The notes under the pieces were generated by a model that was not told the origin of the DNA, did not search any database, and saw nothing but the letters and a program-made list of their open reading frames with translations. DNA of 64,000 bases from Paulinella micropora (lineage: Eukaryota; Cercozoa; Imbricatea; Euglyphida; Paulinellidae). The stretch covers positions 1 through 64,000 of the forward strand of contig WBZZ01004195.1 of NCBI GenBank assembly GCA_019918135.1. Direction: 5' to 3'. The translations under genes and the position numbers were made by a program. Position 1 is the first letter of the stretch. Each line of letters begins with the position of its first letter. This document shows positions 1-10,083 of this stretch, piece by piece.

Positions 1-1046
1 AAGGAACATTCGTGGTTTTTAACTCCACAGCCAATATAGGAACTATCGGATGCCTTGATATATATGGGCACGGGCGTAAATTATAACTTTGAAATAAATG
101 CGAAAAAAATAAGTTTTATTATTGACGGGACGATAGTCGGTTGGGTAAATGCTTCGGGGCTAGATTGTAATAGTAGCAAAATAGCCAACCTTGGAACTCC
201 AACATTAGCAACGGACGGAGCGACAAAAGGGTATGCGGACACATTGGACGGGCAAAATGTAAAACTAACAGGAGACCAAACCATAACAGGAATTAAGATA
301 TTTAATGGAACAAGAAATTATGTAAGAGCACTGAATTTGTTAAGCCAAGCCGATTTTAATAATGTGGATATCATTAATGGTGGAAATATAACATATAATG
401 GGGCGAGGATATTAAACCAAAATGGAGGAGATATATTCTTTTCACAGACATCAGGAGATTATCAGTATTTCTTATTTACTCTAAATACTGCTACAAGTGG
501 AACCGCGAACCAACGAGGTTATGTATTCACGAATGTAGCATCTGATGTAAAAGGGGCGGGACTTCATATTTCAAAACTTTTGGATAATAAAAGTGCTTCG
601 TCTGACATTGTCCGTTTTAACAATGCTGGCGGTATGCGGTTTTATGGTGCTTTGGATATGAACTCAAACAACATAACAAATGGCGGAACAATAACGGGAA
701 CAACATTAACAGCAACTGCTGGTATGACTACAACAACATTAACAACAAGAGTGCGACAAAATAACAACGGCATCAGGCAAACCAATAATCATAGGCAATA
801 CAACGAAAGGCGCAGGGGCGTCAGGTGGTTTAGAATTATACGGGACGGCTTCAAATATTGGAGGAGCACACTTACAAGCAATAACAACGGCGGATGCTTA
901 TCCAACATTTCAATTATTGAACTGGGCACACGACAATATAGGCTTAAGTTTTGATGCTTATTATGACGGCTCAAACTGGAAATCAAGTAATTCTGGTTCA
1001 AACTTTCAAATATACAAAAACTCAAACAAACTTGCTTTTAACTATA
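1..1046 (+). pseudogene. AT-rich fibre-like structural protein fragment, frameshifted
   Basis: Unrecognised in detail, but it resembles repetitive fibre or tail-type structural proteins of phages and algal large DNA viruses. Motifs include 'NLGTPTLATDGATKGYAD', 'KLTGDQTITGIKIF' and, near the end, 'GLSFDAYYDGSNWKSS' and 'GSNFQIYKNSNKLAFNY'. The reading frame changes twice: bases 3-86 read in frame 3, about 90-750 in frame 1 (ATG at 55), and about 755-1046 in frame 2 ('IGNTTKGAGASGGLELYG'). The 5' end lies outside the window and the 3' end is lost at the junction with adhesin sequence at 1046/1047. Base composition is strikingly AT-rich compared with everything downstream, which suggests a foreign origin (transfer or chimeric assembly). 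It is either a decaying gene or a region of poor consensus. Confidence 0.6.
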
Positions 1047-1158
1047 CCACAGAGGGGTCATACGGGCAATACGCGTGCAACAGCAACGGGAGCAAGGCCG
1101 CCAGCCACATGGGCAGCCGCCCCCGGGAGCTACCGGGAACTAGGTTTAATTGCAGCAT
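1047..1158 (-). pseudogene. 5' stub of a further adhesin-family gene (signal peptide only)
   Basis: Read on the minus strand from ATG at 1158, about 37 codons match the N-terminus of the adhesin paralogues: 'MLQLNLVPGSSRGRLPMWL', then the hydrophobic 'AALLPLLLHAYCPYDPSV', which is the family signal peptide and first mature residues. Similarity ends at 1047, where AT-rich fibre-like sequence starts, so the gene was truncated right after its secretion signal. The upstream flank keeps the family's 'GATATC' motif (1176-1186). It is the most distal of five adhesin-type genes on the minus strand at this end. Confidence 0.8.
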
Positions 1159-1175
1159 CATCCCCATCTTTTTTC

Positions 1176-1186
1176 TGTAGATATCG
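1176..1186 (-). promoter_or_regulatory. Conserved ATATCT motif upstream of adhesin stub
   Basis: On the coding strand it reads CGATATCTACA, 17 bases before the ATG at 1158. Similar sequences lie just before the starts of the adhesin genes at 4573, 15444 and 55200. It could be a promoter or initiator element or simply shared ancestry of the paralogues. Confidence 0.3.
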
Positions 1187-1252
1187 CTAGCTGTACCCCA
1201 GCCCCCCTCCCCACACCGGCGCTGGGGAGGGGAAAGGGGGAAGGGGGGGGGG

Positions 1253-1309
1253 GCTGTGGGGTAGAAGGAGGGTGGGGGGGGCTGTGGGGTAGAAGGAGGG
1301 TGGGGGGGG
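1253..1309. repeat. G-rich tandem repeat between adhesin genes
   Basis: Two copies of a 28-bp unit containing 'CTGTGGGGTAGAAGGAGGG' followed by runs of 7-12 G. It sits in the 187-bp gap between the stub (start at 1158) and the stop of the next adhesin at 1346. No gene is seen in the gap. Confidence 0.75.
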
Positions 1310-1345
1310 GGGGGCTGAGAGTTAGTTTTCTGTATCTTTTAATGA

Positions 1346-4300
1346 TTACCAATCGGGCATGTAGAACAGGCACCCATACACTGGCGCGGAACTAGTTTGG
1401 CTACCCCAAGTGCCCAGAAAGTCTGTAGGGTTAACAGTTAGCAGGTGAGGGCAAAGACCGCAGCTATAAATAAACAGACCGCTGTCGTAAGTACCAGTAC
1501 CATAAGCTCTCCACATAACGCAGTTCGGCGCAGAAGTCGATCCACTGTAGTAGCGCAGTTCATACTTCATACCCAAACTCGAGCCCGTGCCGTCTGTATA
1601 GTGCAATCTGTGCGCAAAAAAGAAGTTAGTGTTTGCGTCGGTTGGCGCAGCGGTTGAGAAGAAAATCCACTGATTGCTGTTGCTGTTGTAGTTGGAATAA
1701 AAGTAGCGGGTCGACGAGAGCCGCAAACTTCGCCATTGATTGGGGAGGATATTGTACGAGTAAAAGTTATCCGGACAAGCTCCGTTTTGTACGATATAGA
1801 AGCGGCTGCCCGCGGCCCCGCCATCATTCGCGACGCAGAACTTGGCAGAGGACACTATGCGCAGCTTGACTGTGCCATCAAACCAATGGTAACAGTCCCG
1901 GGTGACCCCCGTCGCGATCACATTCCTGTTGACGCAGGTCGAGCACGGATTATTGAACGCACCACAATTCGGACAAGGCGAGGGGACCCCACACGACCCT
2001 CCGCAAGTCCAGGCGCCATTGGTAGGGGTACTTGACAGGCACTCGTCAATATCTATGCACGTGCCGCTACTGGGGCTGCTGCCGGGCCGGCACGGGCTGG
2101 GGGTCGGCGTCACGGTCGGCGTCACGGACACGGTCGGCGTTACGGTGGGCGTCACGGACACCGTCGGCGTTACGGTGGGCGTCACGGACACCGTCGCCGT
2201 CGGAGTGAGCGAGGGGCTCGCGGAGGGTGACGGCCAAGTAGCAAGACCAAAGCTGGAAAGCTGTAGCTTCAATGCAGGCGAGCACCAGAACGTGGGATAC
2301 ATGTTGCTGCCATTCTCCACCAGGACATCGATCGTAGCTAGCTCTTGTTCCTGGGAGGCTAGCTGGGAAAAGTTATAGCTCTTTTGCACCGGGTTGCCGT
2401 CGACCCCGGAGCCGAAAAAGATGTGACTAAACACGGGGTTTGCAATGCTTTTGGTGGAATAGACTCTGACGTAAATATTATAACTTATTGACTGCAAGTT
2501 CTGGATGGTGGCGCTGTACCCGTACAATTGGTTGGCTCTAAGGATGACGGGGTCGCCTCCGGCAACTGTACGTCTAATAGTAAAATAACCGGAGGCAGCA
2601 CAATCGGTCGCACAATACGCAATGTTGAACTCCAGTTTGCCTGTACTTGTGACTATGAAGTTACGTGCATCGCCTCCCGCGTTGTTGCGGACGATCCAGT
2701 CCCCCCCCAAACCTAATGTCGGCGGGACTGGATAGGTCGCGCCACAGCCGCCGCCGCTCTGTTTAAAGTAGAAGCAAGGGCTGCTGGAGCTGCTAACGCT
2801 CGGGCTTATGCTGGTAGTGCTGGAACCACTGAGACTCCTGGTTGGCGTTTGTGTCGGGGTCGTGGTCGCGCTGGGGCTGCACGTGGGCGTCGCCGAGGGG
2901 CTCGGGGTCAGGCTAGGCGAACCGGTCGATGTCTGCGAAATGGTCGAAGTCGCTGATCGCGTGGGCGAGCTGGTAGACGTCATTGAGCTGGAGGCAGTGG
3001 AGGACACAGAGCCAGACAGGGAACGCGACCCTGTCAGCGACGCCGAGCCGGTCAGCGACGCCGAGCCGGTCAGCGACGCCGAAATGGTCAGCGACGCCGA
3101 CCCCGACACGGACACCGAGCTGGTCAACGACACCGAGCCGGTCACAGACACCGAGCCCGTCACGGACGCCGAGCTGGTCAACGACACCGAGCCGGTCACC
3201 GACACCGAGCCCGTCACGGACGCCGAGCTGGTCAGCGACACCGACCCCGTCACGGACGCCGAGCTGCTCAGCGACGCCGAGCTGGTCAGCGACGCCGACC
3301 CCGTCACGGACACCGAGCTGGTCAGCGACGCCGACCCCGACACGGACACCGAGCTGGTCAGCGACACCGAGCTGGACACCGACACCGAACTAGACACCGA
3401 CACCGAGCTGGACTCGGACACCGAGCTGGACTCGGACACCGAGCTGGACTCGGACACCGAGCTGGACTCGGACGCCGAGCTGGTCACCGACGCAGAGCTG
3501 GTCACTGACGCCGAGCTAGTCACCGACACTGAGCTAGTCACCGACGCCGAGCTGGACTCGGACACCGAGCTCGAATCGGACACCGAGCTGGTCACTGACA
3601 CCGAGCTGCTCACTGACGCCGAGATAGAGCGCGAAACCGAGCCAGAGGTGCCCTGCGAAGGCCAGCTGCTCACGCAAGCTCGGGGAGCCTGGGACTTTTG
3701 CAGCACAGACCCGCGCATTAGGCCCTCGCAGAAGGCCGCGGTGGCCTGCGGGTCCATGGGCGCTACTGTCCAGTTGCTCAGGTTCTGCACCAGCGCCGGC
3801 GCGTTGGACAGCATGCTGCTGGCGTCTTGCAGACCTTCTGGCCTCCAGCGAGACAGGTCCGCCCCGAGCAGCGGCGCGTCCGCAAACATGCCGCTGGCGT
3901 TCACGACCCGCGACATGTTCCAGCTTGCCAGTCCAAGCAGCGAAGTGGCCTGCGTGCCGCGGAACATGTAGGCCGTATCTAGCACGCGTGACAGATCCCA
4001 GCTCGTGACATTGGCAAACTTGAGGCACGGCGAGTCAGCGAAGGCCGCGCGCGTGTTCGTCAGCGACGCACGCATTCGCAGCCCTGAAGCGTCGAAGCAC
4101 GCGACCCGCGACAGCCCCGCGAAGCTAAAGGCCAGGCTCTGCAAACCTGTCGTGTCCAGCTGGTCCAGGGGCGGCAGCCACTCCGAGGTCATGGCCCACG
4201 CCGGCAGCCGGCCGCGCACGACCACTAAGAACACGCCGCCGTCGGTAAAGGTGTGGCTGCACGGCCCCAGCAGCGCGCTGCACTGCTGCGCAGCCCCTCC

Positions 4301-4573
4301 CGGCTCCCAAAAAACTTCCCACACACCGGCTACCGACGCAGACACTCGCCTGCGCCTCCTGGCAGCCGCGACCGCCCCGTTGGCGCCTGCGGCGGGCAGC
4401 GTCCAGTTGTCGCCCGCCGCGCTCACCGACAGCTCCAGCACCAAATCGCCGGGCGTAGCTACAGATGGTTCATACGGGCAATACGCGCGCAACAGCAACG
4501 GCAGCAAGGCCGCCAGCAGAACACGCGGCCACCCCAAGGAGCCCAAGCTACAGGAAAATAGATTAAACTGCAT
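1346..4573 (-). CDS. Modular secreted adhesin-like protein 1 (DUF285, Ser-rich stalk, EGF)
   Basis: 1075 aa. A signal peptide ('GWPRVLLAALLPLLLRAYC') is followed by a family N-domain (to about residue 150), a DUF285/BspA-like stretch with 'W(D/N)xSRV' and 'MFxxA' motifs (about 170-285), a Ser-rich stalk of six-residue units of the type SSSxSx (about 305-545), a Thr/Pro linker, a unique Cys-containing domain (about 600-780), 'TVTPTVSVTP' repeats, a Cys-rich EGF-like 'CIDIDEC' module (about 830-885) and a C-terminal domain shared with adhesin 2 ('NQWIFFSTAAPTDAN'). There is no transmembrane anchor, so it is secreted or surface-bound. Compared with paralogues it lacks about 44 residues between two GAGTGG sites ('TSEW' joins straight to 'LPPLDQ'). 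Complete and uninterrupted. A role in host or cell-surface binding is inferred from the modules only. Confidence 0.85.
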   Translation of the reverse strand: MQFNLFSCSLGSLGWPRVLLAALLPLLLRAYCPYEPSVATPGDLVLELSVSAAGDNWTLPAAGANGAVAAARRRRRVSASVAGVWEVFWEPGGAAQQCSALLGPCSHTFTDGGVFLVVVRGRLPAWAMTSEWLPPLDQLDTTGLQSLAFSFAGLSRVACFDASGLRMRASLTNTRAAFADSPCLKFANVTSWDLSRVLDTAYMFRGTQATSLLGLASWNMSRVVNASGMFADAPLLGADLSRWRPEGLQDASSMLSNAPALVQNLSNWTVAPMDPQATAAFCEGLMRGSVLQKSQAPRACVSSWPSQGTSGSVSRSISASVSSSVSVTSSVSDSSSVSESSSASVTSSVSVTSSASVTSSASVTSSASESSSVSESSSVSESSSVSESSSVSVSSSVSVSSSVSLTSSVSVSGSASLTSSVSVTGSASLTSSASLSSSASVTGSVSLTSSASVTGSVSVTGSVSLTSSASVTGSVSVTGSVSLTSSVSVSGSASLTISASLTGSASLTGSASLTGSRSLSGSVSSTASSSMTSTSSPTRSATSTISQTSTGSPSLTPSPSATPTCSPSATTTPTQTPTRSLSGSSTTSISPSVSSSSSPCFYFKQSGGGCGATYPVPPTLGLGGDWIVRNNAGGDARNFIVTSTGKLEFNIAYCATDCAASGYFTIRRTVAGGDPVILRANQLYGYSATIQNLQSISYNIYVRVYSTKSIANPVFSHIFFGSGVDGNPVQKSYNFSQLASQEQELATIDVLVENGSNMYPTFWCSPALKLQLSSFGLATWPSPSASPSLTPTATVSVTPTVTPTVSVTPTVTPTVSVTPTVTPTPSPCRPGSSPSSGTCIDIDECLSSTPTNGAWTCGGSCGVPSPCPNCGAFNNPCSTCVNRNVIATGVTRDCYHWFDGTVKLRIVSSAKFCVANDGGAAGSRFYIVQNGACPDNFYSYNILPNQWRSLRLSSTRYFYSNYNSNSNQWIFFSTAAPTDANTNFFFAHRLHYTDGTGSSLGMKYELRYYSGSTSAPNCVMWRAYGTGTYDSGLFIYSCGLCPHLLTVNPTDFLGTWGSQTSSAPVYGCLFYMPDW
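2945..3660. repeat. Ser-rich stalk repeats of adhesin 1
   Basis: 18-bp units with alternating 'TSSVSV', 'SSSVSE' and 'TGSASL' hexapeptides, about 240 residues. Glu and Gly variants make it distinct from the stalks of adhesins 2 and 4. Confidence 0.9.
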
Positions 4574-4872
4574 CTCTTTCTATAGATATTACTATTTGTA
4601 CCCCAACCCCGTCCCCCCCCCCCCTTTCTCTCTCTCTTTCCCACTGGCGCGGGGCTTGGGCATCTGGGGGGGGGGGGGGCAGGAAGCTGCCCGCAAAACA
4701 CGTCCCTGTCTCTCTCTCAGAGCTCTTTTTGATGCTCAGAAAAAAAGGTAAATGATTAGGTGCAATTATCATGCAAGCCACAGCTGACTGTGCATCTTTT
4801 AATAAATGTTGACTAGGAGTTATCTGCCTGTCGCGCACACATAATCTTCCGCAGTCCTAGCTTTCCGTGCGA
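4574..4872. other. Intergenic region between adhesins 1 and 2
   Basis: 299 bp with a C11 run followed by polypyrimidine (about 4613-4640), a G12 run (about 4667-4678) and, downstream of adhesin 2 on the minus strand, T/A-rich sequence that could serve as its 3' end. No gene or RNA is recognisable. Confidence 0.5.
4581..4591 (-). promoter_or_regulatory. Conserved ATATCT motif upstream of adhesin 1
   Basis: Coding-strand 'TAATATCTATA' lies 7 bases before the ATG at 4573 and matches the element before the adhesin 4 copies ('TAATATCTGTA'). Function not demonstrated. Confidence 0.3.
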
Positions 4873-7605
4873 TTACGCACGATGCATGTAGAACAAACAC
4901 CCATACACTGGCGCGGAACTGGTTTGGCTATCCCAAGTGCCACTAAATTCTGTAGGGTTAACAGTTTGCCGGTGAGGACAAGCGCTGCATGCAGAAACAA
5001 ACAGACCGCTGTCGTAAGTACCAGTACCATAAACTCTCCACATAACGCAGTGCGGCTCATTAGTCGAGCCAGCGTAGTATCGTAAAACATACTTCATACC
5101 ATAACTCTCTTGCGGGCTTTGTATACTGTACAATTGGTGCGTGAAAAAGAAGTTAGTGTTCGCGTCGGTCGGCGCAGCAGTTGAGAAGAAAATCCACTGA
5201 TTGCTGTTGCTGTTATAGTTGGAATAAAAGTAGCGGGTCGACGAGAGCCGCAAACTTCGCCAGAAATTGTAGAGGATAGAGTTTGAGTAAAAGTTATCCG
5301 GACAACCTACGCCTTGTACGATATAAAAGCGGCTGCCCGCAGCCCCGCCGTCATTCGCCACACAGTACGTTTTAGAGGACACTATGCGCAGCTTGACTGT
5401 GCCCTCAAACCAGGCGAGACACTCTCGGTTGATCCCTGTCGCAATCACATCCCTGTTGTAGCAGGTCGAGCACGGATGACCGAACCCAGTACAACCTATA
5501 CAGGGCGAAGGGCTCCCACACACACCGCCACAAGTCCAGCCACTCGTGGTCGGGTCACCTACCGCGCACTCGTTATTGTCTATGCACGTGCCGCCACCCG
5601 GGCTGCTGCCGGGCGGGCACGGGCTTCTGGTCGGTGTGCGGCTTGGGCTTGCGGTCTGCGATGGCGAGGGGGTTGGCGTGAAGGAAATGGTCGGCGTGAC
5701 CGAGCTGGTTGGCGTGACCGAAATGGTCGGCGTGACCGAAATGGTCGGGCTCGGAGAGGAGCTCCTCGGGGACGACGTGCGGGTTGGCGTCACTGAACTC
5801 GTTGTCGAGACGGAGGCCGAGGCCGAAGCACACCACGTCGGGTGGTAAACTGTGAGCTGCAGAACATTTAGGTGCATATTAGCGCGGAAATAGCCGCTAG
5901 CGCAACCTACCCCAAACGGTCCGCTCGTGGGCAACTTGTAAAACATCACTGGGACGATTATCTTATAGTTCAAGTAGTACTGATAAGGCGTCGCAAGCTC
6001 CAGAGCATTCGATTGTTTGCAAAAAGGAGTGGTGCCGGTATTGACGCGCCCCCCGTCCAGGTCTACGTTGGTATTGTTGAGATAAGCTACGTAGTACCAG
6101 CTGACGCTATCGTTAGAGCCCGCAATGTATAGCTGTGCTGGGCCCCCGTATTCCAGAAAGGAGCCTGGTATAGTGGAGCAAATACCCAGCGGGCCGAGCC
6201 TGGCAGCTGTTGTTGAAGACCTCAGGTACAGTGCCTGTCCCGTGACGGAACCTGAAACATTCGCCGGCGCGTTCAGAATCGTGTGCGGTATTTGCGTAGT
6301 TTGACAATAGTATATGTTGCTGCTGGCATTGTACGCGTACTGTACGATGTAGTCTTCCGGGAGAAAACCGATATACTTTGTCAGGTTGTCTTTATCCATA
6401 GCCATATATGCAGTCGTCGGATTCGTGATCCCAGAAATGCTCCAACCGCTGCTGGGGTTAGTAACGAAGTTGTCTGCCAAGGTCCCGGTGTTGTCAAAGA
6501 ACAGGTCCAGGGCGTAGTTGCTGGCGCAGAACCACGACGGCGGCGTGGTCGAAACGGTGACCGAAGCCGAGCCCGTCGGCGTCTGCGTGGGCGTACTCGT
6601 CGGTGTCCCCGACAGCGTCACCGACGGCGTCACAGAGATCGTGCACGTCACCGACGGCGTCACAGAGATCGTGCGCGTCACCGACGGCGTCACAGAGATC
6701 GTGCGCGTCACCGATGGCGTGGGAGAAACTGGGATGCACACCGGCACGTCCAGTGTGATCCGCATGTCGCCTAAAAACACAAACTTCTCACAGGCGGCGA
6801 CGGAGAAGCTGTAGAGCAAATAGTTCCTGATCACGACGAAGCGGTAGGCATTATAATCTTGCGTTAGGCTCAAGCTTGCAGTTTGGGTCTGGCCGGCGCT
6901 CCAGCTGCTCCAAGTGCCGCTCGTGCCCACGTACGTCCAGTTCAGACCCAGGTCCGTGGAGCCTAGCACCGCCAATTCCGACACTGCGCCGACCGTGTGA
7001 CACGTACCCGGGCAACCATTGATAGGGTTAGAGTATGTACTGCGCGCACTGCTCACGTCCACTGACAAGAGCCGCGCAAAGCTGCCTAGCGACTGGCTTA
7101 CTTGCAGGTAATCGCCGACATAGTTGGTACCGCCCGCCATGGTCACGGGGGCAGTCGCAGTGTTGCTACACACATTGTTGCTGACGGTTGTGCCGTAGCC
7201 CCCGTAGAGCAACGACGACTTCCAGGACGTGGTAGCACTATTGTCAGTAGCGGAGCTGGCACTGGTCCCGCTGCTGATGGTCACGACCCAGCCATACAGC
7301 TCGTTAGGTGACGTGAGCGTGCGTGTGCCGGTCTGGGAATAGCCCGCATTGCACGTGCAAGTGTAGCTGCCATAGGTATTGACGCAGACCCCGCTGGCCC
7401 CGCAGCCACCATTGTCCGGGCGGGCGCACTCATCGAGGTCAGGCGACGCGGACAGCGACACGGACGGCGACATGGATGGAGTCACGGACGGCGTCACGGA
7501 CGGAGTCACGGACGGGGTGGGTGTTAGAGAGATCGTGGCTGAACTGGTCGACGTTGCCGAGATTGAACTGGTGTATGATACCGAACTGGTCAGCGACGGA
7601 GATAA

Positions 7606-7615
7606 TCTCTGATTT
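7606..7615. other. 10-bp frame-breaking insertion in adhesin 2 (left arm only)
   Basis: The left arm reads 'GGAGAT-AATCTCTGAT-TTGGAC' where the right arm has 'GGAGATTTGGAC' on the same strand. The inserted bases create GAGAT-A-ATCTC, a small inverted repeat of the flank, followed by a direct GAT: a snap-back (templated) insertion signature. Confidence 0.85.
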
Positions 7616-7639
7616 GGACAACGATGCCGAGCCGGACAG

Positions 7640-8860
7640 CGATGCAGAGCTGGTCACAGACAGCGACCTAGACACCGAGCCGGACAGCGACACTGAGTTG
7701 GTCACAGATACCGACCTAGACACCGACACCGAGCCGGACAGCGACACTGAGCTGGACAACGATGCCGAGCTGCTCAACGACACTGAGCCTGTCAGCGACG
7801 CCGAGCTGGACACCGACGCCGAGCTGGACACCGACACCGAGCTGCTCAACGACGCCGAGCTGGACACCGACACCGAGCTGCTCAATGACGCCGAGCTGGA
7901 CACCGACGCCGAGCTGGACACCGACACCGAGCTGCTCAACGACGCCGAGCTGGACACCGACACCGAGCTGCTCAATGACGCCGAGCTAGACACCGACACC
8001 GAGCTGCTCAATGACGCCGAGCTAGACACCGACACCGAGCTAGACACCGACACTGAGCTGCTCAACGACGCCGAGCTGGACGCGGACACCGAGCTGGACG
8101 CGGACACTGAGCTGGACACCGACACTGAGCTGGACGCGAACACCGAGCTGGACAACGACGTCGAGCCGGACTGTGACACCGAGCTAGACACCGACACTGA
8201 GCTGGACGCGGACACCGAGCTAGACACCGACACTGAGCTGCTCAACGACGCCGAGCTGGACGCGGACACCGAGCTGGACGCGGACACAGAGCTGGACACC
8301 GACACCGAGCTGGACACCGACACCAAGCTGAGCGCAGACGTCGAATTAGTCAGCGACTCTGAGTTGGGCACCGATACCGATGTGGTCAGCGACGCCGAGC
8401 TAGACAGCGACGCCGAGTTGGACACCGACACAGAGCTGGACGCGGACACCGAGGTGGTCAGCGACGCCGAGCTAGACAGCGACGCCGAGTTGGACACCGA
8501 CACCGAGCTGGACGCGGGCACCGAGCTGGACGCGGACACCGAGCTAGACACCGACACCAAGCTGAGCGCAGACGTCGAATTAGTCAGCGACTCTGAGTTG
8601 GGCACCGATACCGAGGTGGTCAGCGACGCCGAGTTGGACACCGACATCGAGCTGGACGCGGACACCGAACTGGGCGCGGACACCGAGCTGGACACCGACA
8701 CCGAGCTGGACACCAACACCGAGCTGGACGCGGACACCGAGCTAGACAGCGACGCCGAGCTGGACACCGACGCCGAGCTGGACAGCGACGCCGAGCTGGA
8801 CAGCGACGCCGAGCTTGTCAACGACGCAGAGCTTGACTGGCTCTGCGTCGCTGACCAGCT
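7640..8860. repeat. Ser-rich stalk repeats of adhesin 2 (18/36-bp units)
   Basis: Imperfect 18-bp units (coding strand 'GTGTCGGTGTCCAGCTCG'-like) encode SSSVSV/SSSASL hexapeptides. A 36-bp higher-order unit is tandemly repeated. The left arm has two fewer 36-bp units than the right. The antisense strand stays open over the whole tract because of the repeat composition. Confidence 0.9.
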
Positions 8861-9950
8861 GTTTGTGCACGCGCGTGGAGCCTGGGATTGCCGCAACACA
8901 GACCCACGTGTTAGGCCCTCACAGAACGCCGCGGTGGCCCGGGGGTTCATGGGCGCTACCGCCCAGGTGCTCAGGTCCTGCACTAGCGCCGGAGCGCCGG
9001 ACAACAGGTCGGTGGCGTCTTGCAGGCTGTCAGGCCTCCAGCGAGACAGGTCCGCCCTGAGCAGCGACGCGTCCGCAAACATGCCGCTGGCGTTCACGAC
9101 CCGTGACATATTCCAGCTGGCCAGGCCTGGCAGCGCAGTACTCTGCGTGCCGCGGAACATGTAGGCCGTATCTAGCACGTGTGACAAGTCCCAACTCGTG
9201 ATGTCGGCAAACTGGAGGCACGGCGAGTCCGCAAAGGCCGCGCGTGTGCTCGTCAGCGGCGCACGCACCTGCAAACCCGACACGTCGAAGCACGCGGGGC
9301 GAGATAGCCCTGCAAAGCTGAAGGCCAGGCTTTGCAAATCCGTCGTGTCCAACTGTTCCAGGGGGGGTAGCCACTCCAACGCGGTCTCGCCGTAGAAGTG
9401 TTGGCCTACCTCGGTCGCTAGCTGCAGTCCGCCCCACTGCAGCACTTTGCGCAAAGCTACCCGGCCGCCACCGCCGTGCTGGGCCCGCCACTCCGAGGTC
9501 ATAGCCCATGCCGGCAGCCGGCCGCGCACGACCACTAAGAACACACCCCCGTCGGTAAAGGTGTGGCTACACGGCCCCAACGGCGCGCTACACTGCTGCG
9601 CAGCCTTGCCCCGTTCCCAAAAAACCTCCCAGACACCGTCGGTCGTTGCGCGGCGGCGTCGACTGTCAGTCGCGATGGCCCCGTTGGCGCCGGCGACCGG
9701 CAGCGTCCAGTTGTCTCCCGCGGCGCTCACCGCCAGCTCCAACACCAAGTCACCGGGGCCAACCGCCGAGAGATCATACGGACAAGACGCGTGCAACAGC
9801 CACGGCAGCAAGGCCGCTAACAACACGCGCAGCCACCCCGGGTAGTTCAATGGCAGCAGCATGAATATTCTTGTTCCTTTTTTCTTTTTAGGTAAATAGA
9901 TGGCTACAGGTACATTTCCCCCTCCAGTTTCCTCTGGTGAATGAGTGCAG

Positions 9951-10008
9951 GAGGAGGGAGCCGGGGGTTGGGGGGAGGAGGAGGGAGCCGGGGGTTGGGG
10001 GGAGGAGG
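9951..10008. repeat. Direct repeat upstream of adhesin 2
   Basis: Two tandem copies of 'GGAGGGAGCCGGGGGTTGGG' with spacing of about 27 bp, in the 221-bp gap between adhesin 2 and degenerate adhesin 3. The right arm has the same repeat at about 61193-61250 with one base change. Confidence 0.8.
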
Positions 10009-10083
10009 AGGCAGGCAAAGGGGACGAATTAGGGAAGAAAGGAATACAGGATTGGGTTTGTTTTTTTATGTATTTCATAACTG

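Larger units (their letters stand above)
4873..9862 (-). pseudogene. Modular secreted adhesin-like protein 2, left copy, split by a 10-bp insertion
   Basis: Reading from ATG 9862 ('MLLPLNYPGWLRVLL', a signal peptide ending near 'HASC'), the gene has the family N-domain, DUF285-like repeats (about 200-310) and a very long Ser-rich stalk (about 335-790). A 10-bp insertion at 7606-7615 then shifts the frame and stops translation at 7439. The original frame resumes (open from 7509) and carries a calcium-binding EGF module 'DLDECARPDNGGCG', a discoidin-like domain ('GDYLQVSQSLGSFARLL', 'YNAYRFVVIRN'), Thr/Pro linkers, a second unique domain, a Cys-rich EGF-like region and the C-terminal domain shared with adhesin 1. 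Removing the 10 bases leaves exactly 1660 codons, so it was one gene. The right-arm copy is open across this site. An upstream in-frame extension to 10126 has no signal peptide at its start and is not preferred. Confidence 0.85.

Noticed and set aside
2808..3971. 387-codon plus-strand ORF with TEL/DTD acidic repeats
   Set aside because: It is the antisense of the Ser-rich stalk of adhesin 1. The 18-bp repeat keeps both strands open. No start context, and the minus-strand gene has a signal peptide and recognisable domains.
7476..9164. 562-codon plus-strand acidic repeat ORF (and 615-codon mirror at 62037-63884)
   Set aside because: Antisense shadow of the adhesin 2 stalk; length tracks the repeat number of the real gene.
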